A DNA stretch of 64,000 nt from Alligator mississippiensis (Eukaryota; Chordata; Crocodylia; Alligatoridae). Position numbers and translations under genes: made by a program. Positions within the stretch are counted from its first letter, which is position 1; each line of letters opens with the position of its first letter. Below, piece after piece: positions 22,177 to 32,379 of the stretch. The stretch spans positions 252,258,251 through 252,322,250 of the forward strand of contig NC_081826.1 in NCBI RefSeq assembly GCF_030867095.1, read 5' to 3'. The notes under the pieces were generated by a model. It was not told where the DNA came from. It worked only from the letters and a program-made list of their open reading frames with translations, and made no database searches.

Positions 22177-24429
22177 ATGCTTACGTGCCTGTATACCAAT
22201 GCCAGGAACTTGGGGAATAAACAGGAGGAACTGGTCCTCCTGCTAAACAAGAATGACTACGATCTCATAGGGATAACAGAGACCTGGTGGAAATCCACCT
22301 ATGACTGGGCCACAGGTATAGATGGCTTTACCTTGTACAGGAGAGATTGTGTAGACAAAAGGGGCGGGGGTGTGGCTTTCCATGTCAAGGAAAGCTACAT
22401 GTCTTTGCAAGCCAACATTGGCAACCAGGGTGGATGACTGGAGACTCTCTAGGTTAAAATCTGTGGTGAACATGGCACAGGGGACACTATTTGCCCATCT
22501 CAGAGGAAAGGCAGAAAGAGGGCACAGCAGCCCCCCTGACTCTCCAGGGATCTAGCAGACCTCCTGAGGCTAAAAAGAAAGGCCTACAAAGGATGGAGGA
22601 TGGGATTCACCTCCAAGGAGAAATATTCTGCACTGGTCCAGTCCTGCAGGGAGCAAACCAGGAAAGCCAAGGCTGCAACTGAACTCCAAGTAACTCTGAG
22701 TATCAAGAACAATAAAAAGTCCTTTTTTCAGATATGTGGGGAGCCGGAGGAAAAGCAAGGGCAACATTGGACCCCTGCTAAACCACATGGGACAACTGAT
22801 AACTGATGCCCAGGAAAAAGCCAACCTATTAAATGGGTACTGTGCATCGGCCTTTCACTAGTCCCATGGGACGCCCATGCCCACTATGGGACAGGGAGGT
22901 CCAGGTGAGGGAGATCCCCTGCCCTACATCAATGCTGACCTCCTGAAGGAACACCTTGAGAGGCTGGATACCTTCAAGTCAGCTGGCCCTGACAATCTAC
23001 ACCCCAGGGTACTCAAGGAGCTGGCGAGCATCATAGCCCAGCCCCTGGCACGGATCTTTGAGAGCTCCTGGCACTCTGGTGTAGTGCCTGAAGACTGGAA
23101 GAAGGCCAATGTGGTGCCTATCTTCAAGAAAGGGAGGAAAGTGGATCCGGCAAACTACAGGCCCATCAGCTTGACCTCTATCCCAGGGAAGATCTTAGAA
23201 AAGTTTATTAAAGAGGCCATCCTTAATGGACTGCCCGATGCCAATATCCTGAGGGATAGCCAGCACGGGTTCATTGCGGGTAGGTCTCGCTTGACCAATC
23301 TCATTTCCTTTTACGACCAGGTGACCTATCACCTGGACAAGGGAGAAGAGATTGATGTCATATATCTTGACTTCAAAAAGCCTTCGATCTGGTATCCCAT
23401 GATCACCTCTTGGCAAAACTGGCCAATTGTGGCCTCGGGTCCACCACGATCTGCTGGCTGGGAAATTGGCTCTGTGGTCAGACCCAGAGGGTGGTAATTG
23501 ACAGAAATCAACCGTCATGGTGCCCTGTGACTAGTGGGGTCCCCCAAGGCTCTGTCCTTGGACCCATATTGTTCAACATCTTCATTAATGATGTGGGCAT
23601 TGGAGTCAGAAGCAGACTGGCCAAGTTCACCAATGACACCAAACTTTGGGGTAAAACATCCACACCTGAAGACAGGAGGGCGATCCAGGCTGACCTGGAC
23701 AGGCTCAGCAAATGGGCAGGTGAGAACCTGATGGTGTTTAACACTGAAAAATGCAAAGTTCTCCACCCTGGGAGGAAAAACCTGCAGCATCCTTATAGGC
23801 TCGGTACTGCTACGCTGGCTAGCACTACGGAAGAAAGAGACTTGGGGGTCATCACTGACCACAAGATGAACATGAGCCTTCAGTGTGATACTGCGGCTAG
23901 TAAAGCAACCAAAATGCTGGCTTGCATCCATAGATGCTTCTCAAGCAAATCCTGGGACATCATTCTCCCCTTGTACTTGGCCTTGGTGAGGCCACAGCTG
24001 GAGTACTGTGTCCAGTTTTGGACCCCACAATTCAAAAAGGATGTGGAGAAGCTTGAGAGAGTCCAGAAAAGAGTCACGCGCGTGATCAGAGGTCAGGAAA
24101 ACAGACCTTACGACGACAGGCTGAGAGCTATGGGGCTCTTTACCCTGGAAAAGCACAGGCTCAGGGGTGATCTGATGGCCACCTATAAGTTTATCAGGAG
24201 TGACCACCAGTATCTGGGGGAACATTTGTTCACCAGAGCGCCCCAAGGGATGACAAGGTCGAACAGTTATAAACTACTGCAAGACCATTTCAGGCTGGAC
24301 ATAAGAAAGAATTTATTTACTGTCCAAGCCCCCAAGGTTTGGAATAGCCTGCCATCAGAGGTGGTTCAAGCACCTACATTGAACACCTTCAAGAGAAATT
24401 TGGATGCTTATCTTGCTGGGATACTATGA
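22177..24429 (+). pseudogene. CR1 ORF2 of copy D, endonuclease gutted, RT with one frame break
   Basis: Begins with ATG at 22177. LYTNARNLGNKQEEL holds the catalytic Asn, and DLIGITETWW holds the catalytic Glu of the endonuclease. After about 86 codons an internal deletion jumps to the linker region near 22480. The RT spans 22877-23497 and 23410-24429 in two frames. FKSAGPDNLHPRVLKEL, NYRPISLTS, QHGFIAGRSRLTNL, YLDFKKPS (motif A broken by a frameshift near 23384), [14 protein letters not shown] and KFTNDTKLWG are visible. Motif C reads FTND instead of FADD. It ends AGIL. Confidence 0.85.
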
Positions 24430-24519
24430 CCCCAGCTGACTTCCTGCCCTTCGGGTGGGGGGCTGGACTTGATCTTCTGAGGTCCCTTCCAGCCCTAATG
24501 TCTATGAAATCTATGAAAT

Positions 24520-26818
24520 GGTAGGAGTCTACTACAGACCCCCTAATCAGGACCAAGAGCTCGACCAGGAATTTGCCAAGAAACTGGCTGAGGCTGCATG
24601 CTCCCGGTGCATGGTTGTCTGGGTAGTTGAAGTCTCCCATGACATCTCATGGGAAGAGCACTCAGCCAAATCCGAACAGTCACAAAGCTTCCTCACATAC
24701 GTCGACAAGCTGTATCCAAAGTCTATGGACCAACAAGAGGCAAAGCACTGCTTGACCTGGTACTGGCAACGGGGGATGATCTAGTCAGCAACCTAATGAT
24801 CAAATGGAACCTGGGAGACAGTGACCATGAGCTGATCACATTCACTATCCACCATAAAGCTGGCAAGTCAGTCAGCAATGCAGAAGTCCTTGACTTCAGG
24901 AATGCTGACTTTGACAAGCTCAGGAGGCTTGTTGACAAGGCCCTAAGGGACTACGACCCAAAGGGGAGGAGAGTTCAGGATGAGTGATTGCTCCTCAAGG
25001 GAGAGATCCTGAAAAAACAAGCAATGTTTATCCCATCTCAGAGGAAAGGCAGCAAAAGGGCACAGCAGCCCCCTTGGCTCTGCAGGGAACTTGTGGACCT
25101 CCTGTGTTTAAAAAGAAAGACCTATAAAGGATGGAAGGCTGGATCCACCCCAAAGGAGGAGTACTCTGCATGGGTCTGGACCTGTAGGGAGTGAACCAGG
25201 AAAGCCAAGGCTGCGACTGAACTCCAACTGGCTACATGTATCAAAGACAATAAAAAGTCATTTTTTAGACATGTGGGGAGCCAGAGGAAAAGCAAGGGTA
25301 ACATTGGACCCCTGCTAAACCAAATGGGACAATTGACAACTGATACCCAGGAAAAAGGCAACTTGCTTAATGGGTATTTTGTGTCGGTTTTTCACCAGCC
25401 TCAAGGGACAGCCCTGCTCAATACGGTACGGAACAGTCAGGGTGAGGGAGAATTTTTACCCTACATCAATGTAGACCATGTGAAGGAACACCTTGAGAGG
25501 CTGGACACCTTCAAGTCAGCTGCCCCAGACAGTTTACACCCCAGGGTACTTAAGGAGCTGGCAGGATTCATAGCTCTGCCACTGGCACAGATCTTTGAGA
25601 ACCCATGGCGCTCAGGTGAAGTGCCTGAAGATTGGAAGAAGGCCAATGCGGTGCCTATCAGGCTGATTTCTATCCCAGGGAAGAGCTTGAAAAAAATTAT
25701 CAAAGAGACTATTCTTGACAAACTGGCTGATGGCAACATCCTGAGGGATAGCCAGCATGTGTTTGTTGTAGGTAGGTCTTGCCTAAACTATCTCATCTCC
25801 TTCTATGGCCAGGTGACATATCACCTGGACAAGGGAGAAGAGACTGACGTCATATATCTTGATTTAAAAAAAGGCTTCAATCTGATGTCCCATCTCCTCA
25901 TGAAAAAACTGGCCAACTGCGACCTTGGCTACATCACAGTCTGCTGGCTGGGGAATTGGCTCCGAGGTTGGACCCAGAGAGTGGTGGTTGATGGAAGTCA
26001 ATCATTGTAGTGCGCCGTGACCAGTGGTGTCCCCCCAAGGCTCCGTCCTTGGGCCTATTCTTTTCAACCTCTTCGTTAACGATGTGGACATTGGTATCAG
26101 AAGTGGATTGGCTAAGTTTGCTGATGACACCAAACTTTGGGGTAAAGCGTCCACACCCAAGGACAGGACGGTGATCCAGGCCGACTTTGATAAGCTCGGA
26201 AAATGGGTGGACGAAATCCTGATGGCCTTCAACACCAAAAAATGCAAGGTACTCCACCTTGGGAAGAAAAACCTGCATCATGCTTACAGGCTTGGCAGTG
26301 CTACTCTTGCTAGCACCACAGCCGAAAGGGACTTGGGAGTCATGACTGACCACAAGATGAATATGAGCCACCAATGTGATGTTGCAGCCAGCAAGGCGAG
26401 TAAAACTCTGGCTTGCACCCATAGATGCTTCTCTAGCAAATCCCAGGATATCATCCTCCTGCTGTACTCAGCCTTGGTGAGGCTACAGCTGGAGTACTGC
26501 ATCCAATTCTGGGCTCCACAATTTAAAAAGGATGTGGAGAAGCTTGAGAGAGTGCAGAGGAGAGCCATGTGCATGATCAGAGGGCAGGAAAACAGGCCTT
26601 ACGATGAGAGGCTGAGAGCTATGGGGCTGTTCAGCCTGGAAAAACCCAGGCTCAGAGGGGACCTGATGGCTGCCTATAAGTATATAAGGGGTGTGCATCA
26701 GGATCTGGGGGAATGCCTGTTCACCAGAGCAACCCATGGGATGACAAGGTCAAATGGTCACAAACTCCTCCAAGACCGTTTCAGGCTGGACATAAGGAAG
26801 AACTTCTTTACTGCCTGA
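24520..26818 (+). pseudogene. CR1 ORF2 remnant of copy E
   Basis: The endonuclease piece has VGVYYRPPNQDQEL, then GPTRGKALLDLVLATGDD and GDSDHELITF (catalytic SDH block) in a second frame (24649-24987), closed by TGA at 24985. RT pieces run 25273-26010 and 26024-26818. A small deletion removes the KKGRK-NYRP segment near 25656, and motif A reads YLDLKKGF with the second Asp region altered. SGVPPQGS carries an inserted base near 26033, and AKFADDTKLWG is intact. Confidence 0.8.
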
Positions 26819-27013
26819 GCCCCCAAGGCCTGGAACAGACTGCCACTAGAGGCGGTACAAGCACCTACTCTGGATTCATTCAAGAAATGTTTGGATGTTC
26901 ATCTTGCTGGGATCCTTTGACCCCAGCTGACTTCCTGCCCTTGGGGCAGGGGGCTGGACTCGATGATCTCCCGAGGTCCCTTCCAGCCCTAATGTCTATG
27001 TAATCTATGAAAT
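24520..27013 (+). mobile_element. CR1 LINE copy E, 5'-truncated, joined to the tail of copy D
   Basis: Begins inside the endonuclease (VGVYYRPP at about 24520) directly after the tail of copy D, and ends with CCTAATGTCTATGTAATCTATGAAATG at about 27013. It is the same subfamily as D but carries more frameshifts. The direct head-to-tail junction without spacer suggests it inserted at, or was primed from, the CR1 tail repeat of D. Confidence 0.85.
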
Positions 27014-27086
27014 GTGCAGTGTGTGGTGCCACAGATGGGTCTGTGGTGTCACATACTACACAGGTGCACTCATCTGGGCACAGCCC

Positions 27087-27200
27087 TAGTATGAAAGCTT
27101 TTCCTAATATCTAACCTAAACTTCCCTAGTTGCAACTTGAGACCACTGCTCCTTGTTCTGCTACCTGGTCCCTTCTAAACTCTTCCTTCCACCAGTATTT
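27087..27200 (-). mobile_element. Old CR1 3' region (copy H), second half
   Basis: TTTTCCTAATATCTAACCTAA, then CTTCC and TTGCAACTTGAGACCACTGC, continues the minus-strand CR1 interrupted at 20162. The 5' boundary fades out near 27200. Confidence 0.75.
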
Positions 27201-27269
27201 AAGACCCGCTCTTCTTTTTAATTGTCCACCAGTCAAGCTGCCCTTTGTTCTACAGTTCTGCTGTCTGTG

Positions 27270-27740
27270 AGCTGCTCCTGGCCATGAAGCATTGATTTCA
27301 CAGCCCTGCAGATTGTTTTTAGTGCATGCCAGTGAAGTGCTATTTGTTTTGGCTTCTATTTTAGATGGAATAATATAGCCCTAGTCCCCTAGCTTATTTG
27401 TAAACCTAATTTCTTTTTAGCTGGAGAAAAATGTTATTTGGTATGTCATGACACACCTCACCATCTGCACCCCTCTTTTCCAAGTCCTAGATCCACCAGA
27501 GTCTGTCAGTCAGTACCCACACTGTCTAAAGGGGCGGAGAACCACCAGCCCACACTGTGATGGCAGCCCAGGCAGCTGGACCGACAACACACCAGCTTTA
27601 ACCCACTAGTATTAAAGAGCATTAGAAGACTAGCAGCTCTGGTGCCACTCGCCTCCGAAGAGCTGGGGCACCAGATGCCAAGGAGTGCCACGGGCCTGGG
27701 CGCTGCTGTGAGGACTGCGCTGTTCTGAGGCCCGTTCAAC
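27270..27740. other. No gene seen; upstream flank of the CpG island
   Basis: Unique-looking DNA with rising GC content toward 27740. No exon recognised. Confidence 0.35.
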
Positions 27741-28560
27741 TTCATTTGGGGCTTACTGGGCAGGGACGTTGCGCGGTCCCTTCATGTCCCCACGCAGCCG
27801 TGCCCGGCCCTCGCGTCGGCCGCCGGGGAGCTCCAGGGCAGCGGGGACAACCCCGCTCGGGAAGCGTGGCAGGCCCGGCGCGTGCCCGGGCCCGGGCCCG
27901 GGCCCGGGCCGCTGGGCGGGGCTCGGCCGCCATTTCCCCGCCGCGTCGCCAGGGTTACGGCCCCGCCCCACCCCGCCCCCGGCCAATCGCTGGGCCAGGC
28001 GAGCTCCCTTTGTTCGGCCATTTCGGGGCCGGCGGGAGCTTGGGGATGTGCGGGTAGGTGCGCGGCGCGGCGGGAGGGAGGAAGGGGTGTCGGGGCCCTG
28101 GCTCGCTGCGCCCGCCCCGCAGGGAAGGGAGCCGGGGCCGCATGGACCCGCTGCTGTTCCTTCCCCGGGGCCGCCCCGCTCCGCGGGAGGGTCGTGCCCG
28201 GCTGCCCCGGCGGCTTGCTCTGCAGGAACCTCCTGAGATGGGAGCTGCTGCCCTCAGTCCGGCGTGTGGAGCCCTCCCTCGCGTTCCGCTGCTCCGAGTC
28301 GTCCGTGTAATTGCTGAGGTTTTGTTTTCGGTCTGTTTTGGTTTTTAATGTGGGGCCTCTCGCTGCCTCCTCGGAGCGCTTCAGACCCACGGACCGAGTG
28401 CTCACGGCTCTGAGACTGGAGCCCGTGCCCGGTGGTGCTAGGGACAGCTGGACTGTGGTGTGGCCACTGTCACGCAAAGAAGCTGTGGGCAGGGTGGAGG
28501 ATGACCCCAGCAGCCTGGTCTGGCCTCACTTGCAGGGTCTGCTCCTTGCACCTCGCTGTG
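27740..28560. promoter_or_regulatory. CpG island, candidate (bidirectional) promoter
   Basis: Dense CpG in a genome window that is otherwise CpG-poor. It holds adjacent GC boxes (CCCCGCCCCACCCCGCCCCC, 27961-27980), a CCAAT box (27983-27987) and a YY1-like GCCGCCATTT (27926-27935), whose complement AAATGGCGGC is the usual sense orientation near minus-strand start sites. On the plus strand a good splice donor, CGG|GTAGGT, follows at 28054, preceded by ATGTGC at 28046. On the minus strand AAATGGCGG offers a start codon with a purine at -3. No TATA box. Which transcript it drives is unknown; a distal first exon of TNPO1 on the plus strand is one possibility. Confidence 0.65.
27884..27910. repeat. 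GCCCGG hexanucleotide tract, 4.5 units
   Basis: 27 bases of alternating GGG and CCC, fully self-complementary, inside the CpG island about 75 bp upstream of the CCAAT box. Such tracts can form G-quadruplex or hairpin structures and are prone to length change. Confidence 0.8.
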
Positions 28561-30200
28561 ATGCTTTCTGAAACTGCCTCGTTTTCCCCTTTATCCTCCC
28601 AAATATCACTCAGAAAGGTGGTTGTAATTTTTTAAATAGGAGATAAATGTGTCTTATTTTTTAATACATGGTAACTCTGAATTGATCGGAGAGAGCATTC
28701 ATATTTTCTTTCAAATAATCTGTCGTTGGATCAAACTGACAAGTTGAGGGTAACAGGTAATTATTTGGAGGATGAAGGCTTGAGAAAATGGGGTTTAGGA
28801 AGTATACTGCCTCATATCTTTAAGTGCAAAAGCTGAGATTGACACGAATAGTGGTACAAACCATATTCTACCATGGGATGTGAGCAGAGAGCCTTGGTTG
28901 ATGTGGGGGACTGATTCTGGGCAGCAGCTGAATTAAGTCAGCATAGCCTGAGGGGGGAAGGGTAAAAATAGGGACTTTTTACCATCTTTAATTTTCCCTT
29001 AGCCTGAGGAAGTGCATGTGTGCCCAAAAAGCTTGCAGAAAAAAGGTATTTTTTGTGACTACTTAGTTGGTCTAATAAAAGGTCTAAGAGGATAGTAGGT
29101 ATCCTCTCTGAACCAAGAGTTCTAGAGTTTCGCATTGTTTTTTGTTTCAGACCAACACAGCTACCAAAAATACATCCCTGAAAAAGTGACAAGTGGCATT
29201 TTTTTCCCTAGAAAGTTTGGTTTCTATAGTCGTGGATTATCCAGTGCCCTTTTCTCTCTTCCTCTTTCTGCCGCGCTGCTCGGGCCACAGTTTGGGAAAT
29301 CCTCCATATCTGAGAGTGCGCAGAAGCATGTTTTAATTTTAAGCTGCAATCGGAGTAACCTCTAGAACTATAGTGGCTTGTCAGCTGCTAAATCTCCTTA
29401 TGGAGCTGTCCAACACCCATGAAGAAGAACTGAGTCTGATTTGGCTCTACACACATTCCCCATATCTGTGACCTCTTAGTCATGTTCCTGTCACAGTCTG
29501 ATGCCAGAACTACAAGGAAGAGTAACAAAAGACTATTATACGTACTGGTGCAGCACTAAGCACCTTAACACAGAGCTGACATACAGGGCTGCAGTGGAAG
29601 CCAAAATCAGGGCTATTCTGTTTATATGAAGTTCTTAGCTTAAAAATTGTGACCAGCGTAGCTGCACTAGCATAGACTTGGTATTGGTGGTGTTGACACT
29701 GGGTTGTATAAACCAGAATTCAAAATGACTGGTTGGTAAAACTGCTAGCAGCTAGTTTGTGTTAGCAGTGTCACCAAAGGAGCTGTACTACTGGTGGGAG
29801 GTTTTTCTTTTTAAAGCTCAGTGTTGACAGAATTTTGCTATATTCAGTCTTTTTGCCTTTGTCCCAGTGATTGGGATATTATAAAGTTAACCCACTCCAT
29901 TAAATTTTCCAGGCTGTACCAAAAATTTAAATGTTTCTGAGTAACTGAAGCTATAAGCCTGAGTTTTAGATTTCTAGGAGTCAAATCTGACAGAAGGTGC
30001 TCAGCCTGAAACCTTTTTATAAATAAGGGCTTACTGGTAAAAAAAATAAAAATAAAAAAAAATCCATTACACATTTTTAATTGCATATAGCATCTTCCAT
30101 AAAAGTTATTATAGACTACTTTATGAAGTTGAAAGTGTGGTTAGCACTGTATGAGGCACAAGGTGCCTGCCTTTCACTCTTTTATTCTTTAAATAATTTA
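28561..30200. other. No gene seen except the repeat at 28975-29166
   Basis: If the 28-kb island starts a plus-strand transcript this would be intron. An A-rich tract lies at 30039-30062. No exon recognised. Confidence 0.35.
28975..29166 (+). repeat. Dispersed repeat with AAAGCTTG and TTGGTCTAATAAAAG motifs
   Basis: TTAGCCTGAGGAAGT, AAAAGCTTGC, GTTGGTCTAATAAAAGGT and CAGACCAACACAGCTACC occur in this order. The first three motifs recur, on the opposite strand, at 61015-61135. The family looks like a conserved retroposon tail common in vertebrate genomes, but I cannot name it with certainty. Confidence 0.55.
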
Positions 30201-30207
30201 ACCAGAG

Positions 30208-30600
30208 TGTGGCAGTGCACCTTTGGGTGCCTGGCACTTTAAGGACAGAGTCGGGCAGCAGCCAGTTGCCTGATGAGGGCAGCCATTTTGAGCACGAGGC
30301 TTATAAAGGCTGCAGTTTGCTGCTTCCAGCCCAGACAAAAACATCGCCTGGCTGAGCTGCATGGAACATCTAGCAGGTAGGAGCAGGAGGCTCTTGGTCC
30401 TGGGCATAACCTAAAAAAAACTGCACCCTGCCAGGGAAGGATGGCCTGGTGGGGCTCCTAGTGGTGTCGGGGCCCCCAAGAAATGCCAGGCCAGTTACGT
30501 CCCTGATGAAAGGTGAGGAGGGGCACCCTTAACCCCAGCCCCCATCTTTGGGTGGGTTTTGGAGGCAGTTGTGGGGCCCGGCATGGCAAGTGCAGTGCCA
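30208..30600 (+). mobile_element. LTR (plus strand)
   Basis: Starts TGTGGCAGTGCACC at 30208. It contains a promoter-like GGCTTATAAAGGC near 30300 and aligns over ~350 bp by eye with the minus-strand LTR at 455-804. The 3' end is uncertain; no CA terminus followed by a clear tRNA-complementary site was identified. A related but distinct LTR with the similar start TGTCGCAG lies in the opposite orientation at 32379. Confidence 0.6.
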
Positions 30601-31250
30601 CCTGAGCCTATGGGGGTGGTCGACCCCGAGGCCCTGAAGGAGGGTGGCACAGAGTAGGGCTGTAGGCCTGAAGGACTGTGCACGAAGGGCGCGTTGAGTA
30701 GGGCCAAACAGGTAGTAGGCCTGAAGGACAGTCCCAGGGGCACGTTGAATAGGGCTGAACTGGGAGTAGGCCTGAAGGGCAGTGCAAGGGCCAGCCTATT
30801 GAGTAGTCAAGTGTAAGGATGTAGTTGAGTGCGAGGAGGATGAGAAGTCCCCCGGGTGGGGTGTGGTGTAGAGGCCCTAGAGTGGACACAGTCAGAACCC
30901 CAGGAGTGGGGAGTAGGCTAAGGTATGTCTTCAGATGCCTGAGGCTGTAGTTGGGCGAGAGGCTGAGTTGGGGGCTCAACCAGAGAGTTAGGGGCAAGTC
31001 CTGACCCCGGTAAGTCCTCCGCTGCAAGGAGGTCGGGTTGTGGGTCAAAAGAAAACCTAAAGGTTAAGCACAATGACCTGCTGCTCCAGGGTCCCACAGG
31101 GACTCTGAGACACCCTGGAGCAGCAGTTGTGGTGTAGGTTATTGTCACAGCGGGGTCCTGCAGGAGGGCCGTGATCTCCTTGAGGCCCCCTCTCCGTGTC
31201 AAGTCGGCCCAAGGGCACCCTCTATTCTCGCCCGCCACATCTTTAATCTT
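30600..31250 (+). mobile_element. LTR element internal region, no coding frame
   Basis: Follows the plus-strand LTR and contains a minisatellite (30662-30815). No gag, protease or pol motif is visible. Somewhere near 31.2 kb it meets the internal region of the oppositely oriented element, so the two elements are truncated against each other. Confidence 0.4.
30662..30815 (+). repeat. 51-53 bp minisatellite, 3 units
   Basis: GTAGGCCTGAAGG starts at 30662, 30715 and 30766. The units diverge moderately between these anchors. Confidence 0.7.
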
Positions 31251-31439
31251 AAGTTGGGAGGCTGCCTCATGCCCTCTTGGACATGTAGACTCCTGGACCC
31301 CTCATGGATCTTGTCCAGCACAAATGGGTGCTTCGGGGCACCCTAGCCTTATGGGCTACACGTGGCTCCAACCACCCCTGATACCACTCCCCAAGCCTCA
31401 CAGATGGGATAGATGTTGATTTGTGTCTCTACGTACACT

Positions 31440-31760
31440 GACACCCCCTCCTGGGGCTCTCCTTGCCCACTCCGGGCCTTTGCTGCACCGTCGCCCTCTC
31501 TCGGGGCCTTCTCTGCGCTGCTGCCCCCAGTCTGGGCCTTTTCAATAGTGCCCCCTCCTGAGGCCTGCTATGCCCTTGCTGGGGCTTCTCGATAATTGCC
31601 CCGCTCTGGGGCTTGCTACGCCCGCACGGGGCTTCTTAAAAAGGCTACCCCTTCCTGGGGCTCGTTGTGCCCAACTTGGGCTTCTTAAAGTTGCCCCTCT
31701 CTAGGGCTTGCTACGCCCACACTGGGGCTTCTCAAACTCCCCTTCTCTGGGGCTGGGGTC
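31440..31760. repeat. 46-49 bp minisatellite, about six degenerate units
   Basis: Anchor GGGCTTGCTACGCCC or variants at about 31561, 31608, 31657 and 31703, with more diverged units to the left (near 31471 and 31515). Each unit continues GGGGCTTCT and a CCCCTCTC-like end. Confidence 0.7.
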
Positions 31761-31774
31761 TAAGCACCCCATAA

Positions 31775-31945
31775 GCTGCGCCCTCACGGGCGCCAGGGTC
31801 CACATGTCACTGTGGGTTCCCCCTGAGTACGCTGCGCCCTCACTGGCGCTAGGGCCCCCACACCACTGTGGATCCCTACGAGTATGCTGCGCCCACTCGG
31901 GCGCTGGGGTCCTCACCCTGTGTTGCGAGTCCCCAGTGAGGCCTC
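31775..31945. repeat. 55-56 bp minisatellite, 3 units
   Basis: GCTGCGCCC begins units at 31775, 31831 and 31886. Each has GGGCGC(C/T), GGGGTCC-like and CACTGTGG-like blocks in order. It is separate from the neighbouring 46-49 bp array. Confidence 0.75.
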
Positions 31946-31975
31946 CTCCAACCCCATAGCCTCACTCAAGCCACT

Positions 31976-32379
31976 GGTTTAATAAATAACGCCAAAGCAA
32001 AACCACAAGCCCCTAGGCTACAACATAACTATAAGCTGCCTGGCTATAACTTATTATCATTGCTCAAGCCTCCAGAGCTATCATGAGCTGTACTTGCAAT
32101 CAGGTGTCTTCCCATATCTTGGCTGAGGGAGCTCCTGCCTCTCCAGCTGCTGGCAGGGAACTACCAGCCTGGCCTCAGCCCTGGGCTTTATAAGAGCCAG
32201 GCTCTGCCTCCTACAGGCAGCTGACCGCTGGCAGGTGTGGATCGTTTGTTCCCTCCAGTTGCCCTGGCAACCCACAGATGGGCTCCTATTCCCTGCTAGG
32301 GCTCCCTATGCACTGCCAGAGCTTTTCCTCTGGCAGTTTCTGCCCCTCTAAGAGCAGTGCACCTCGGTGCTCTGCGACA
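31976..32379 (-). mobile_element. LTR (minus strand), distinct subfamily
   Basis: On the minus strand it starts TGTCGCAGAGCACC at 32379, contains GCTCTTATAAAGCCC (TATA box, near 32190) and ends near an AATAAATTAAACC-like AT-rich stretch around 31976-31990. Start and overall plan resemble the LTRs at 804 and 30208, but most of the sequence differs. The 3' end is approximate. Confidence 0.55.

Larger units (their letters stand above)
20580..24519 (+). mobile_element. CR1 LINE copy D, near full length (5' region, ORF1, ORF2, tail)
   Basis: This is the only copy in the window that retains the GC-rich 5' region, ORF1 (21149-22030) and the start of ORF2 (22177), followed by reverse transcriptase and the tail with CTATGAAATCTATGAAATG (24500-24519). 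A deletion near 22437-22480 removes most of the endonuclease. The tail type (CCAGCTGACTTCCTGCCC upstream, ATGAAATCT units) is shared with copies E, F and C. The 5' boundary is approximate, set where similarity to the host transposon ends. Confidence 0.85.
20163..27086 (+). mobile_element. DNA transposon with inverted-repeat ends, itself split by two CR1s
   Basis: The left end GGCCATGTCCAGATGAG (20163-20179) and right end CTCATCTGGGCACAGCCC (27069-27086) are inverted repeats, each flanked by TA (20161-20162 and 27087-27088). The transposon's own sequence is only ~410 bp on the left and ~73 bp on the right, close to the 432-bp relative at 18043. The ~6.4 kb between are CR1 copies D and E. It inserted into CR1 copy H. 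Confidence 0.7.
31250..31975 (-). mobile_element. LTR element internal region (minus strand)
   Basis: Internal to the LTR at 31976-32379 on the minus strand, with two minisatellites. The part near 31252-31400 resembles the first ~110 bases of the window, which lie in the same position relative to another LTR. No coding motif is visible. Confidence 0.45.

Noticed and set aside
22177..24429. Functional host gene encoding a reverse transcriptase
   Set aside because: Domain order and tail identify CR1; frameshifts, an endonuclease deletion and an altered FADD motif show a dead copy.
27742..28477. Arg/Pro/Ala-rich open frames in the CpG island
   Set aside because: The Ala-Arg repeat comes from the GCCCGG tract. 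A short first coding exon on the minus strand cannot be excluded, but no known protein was recognised.
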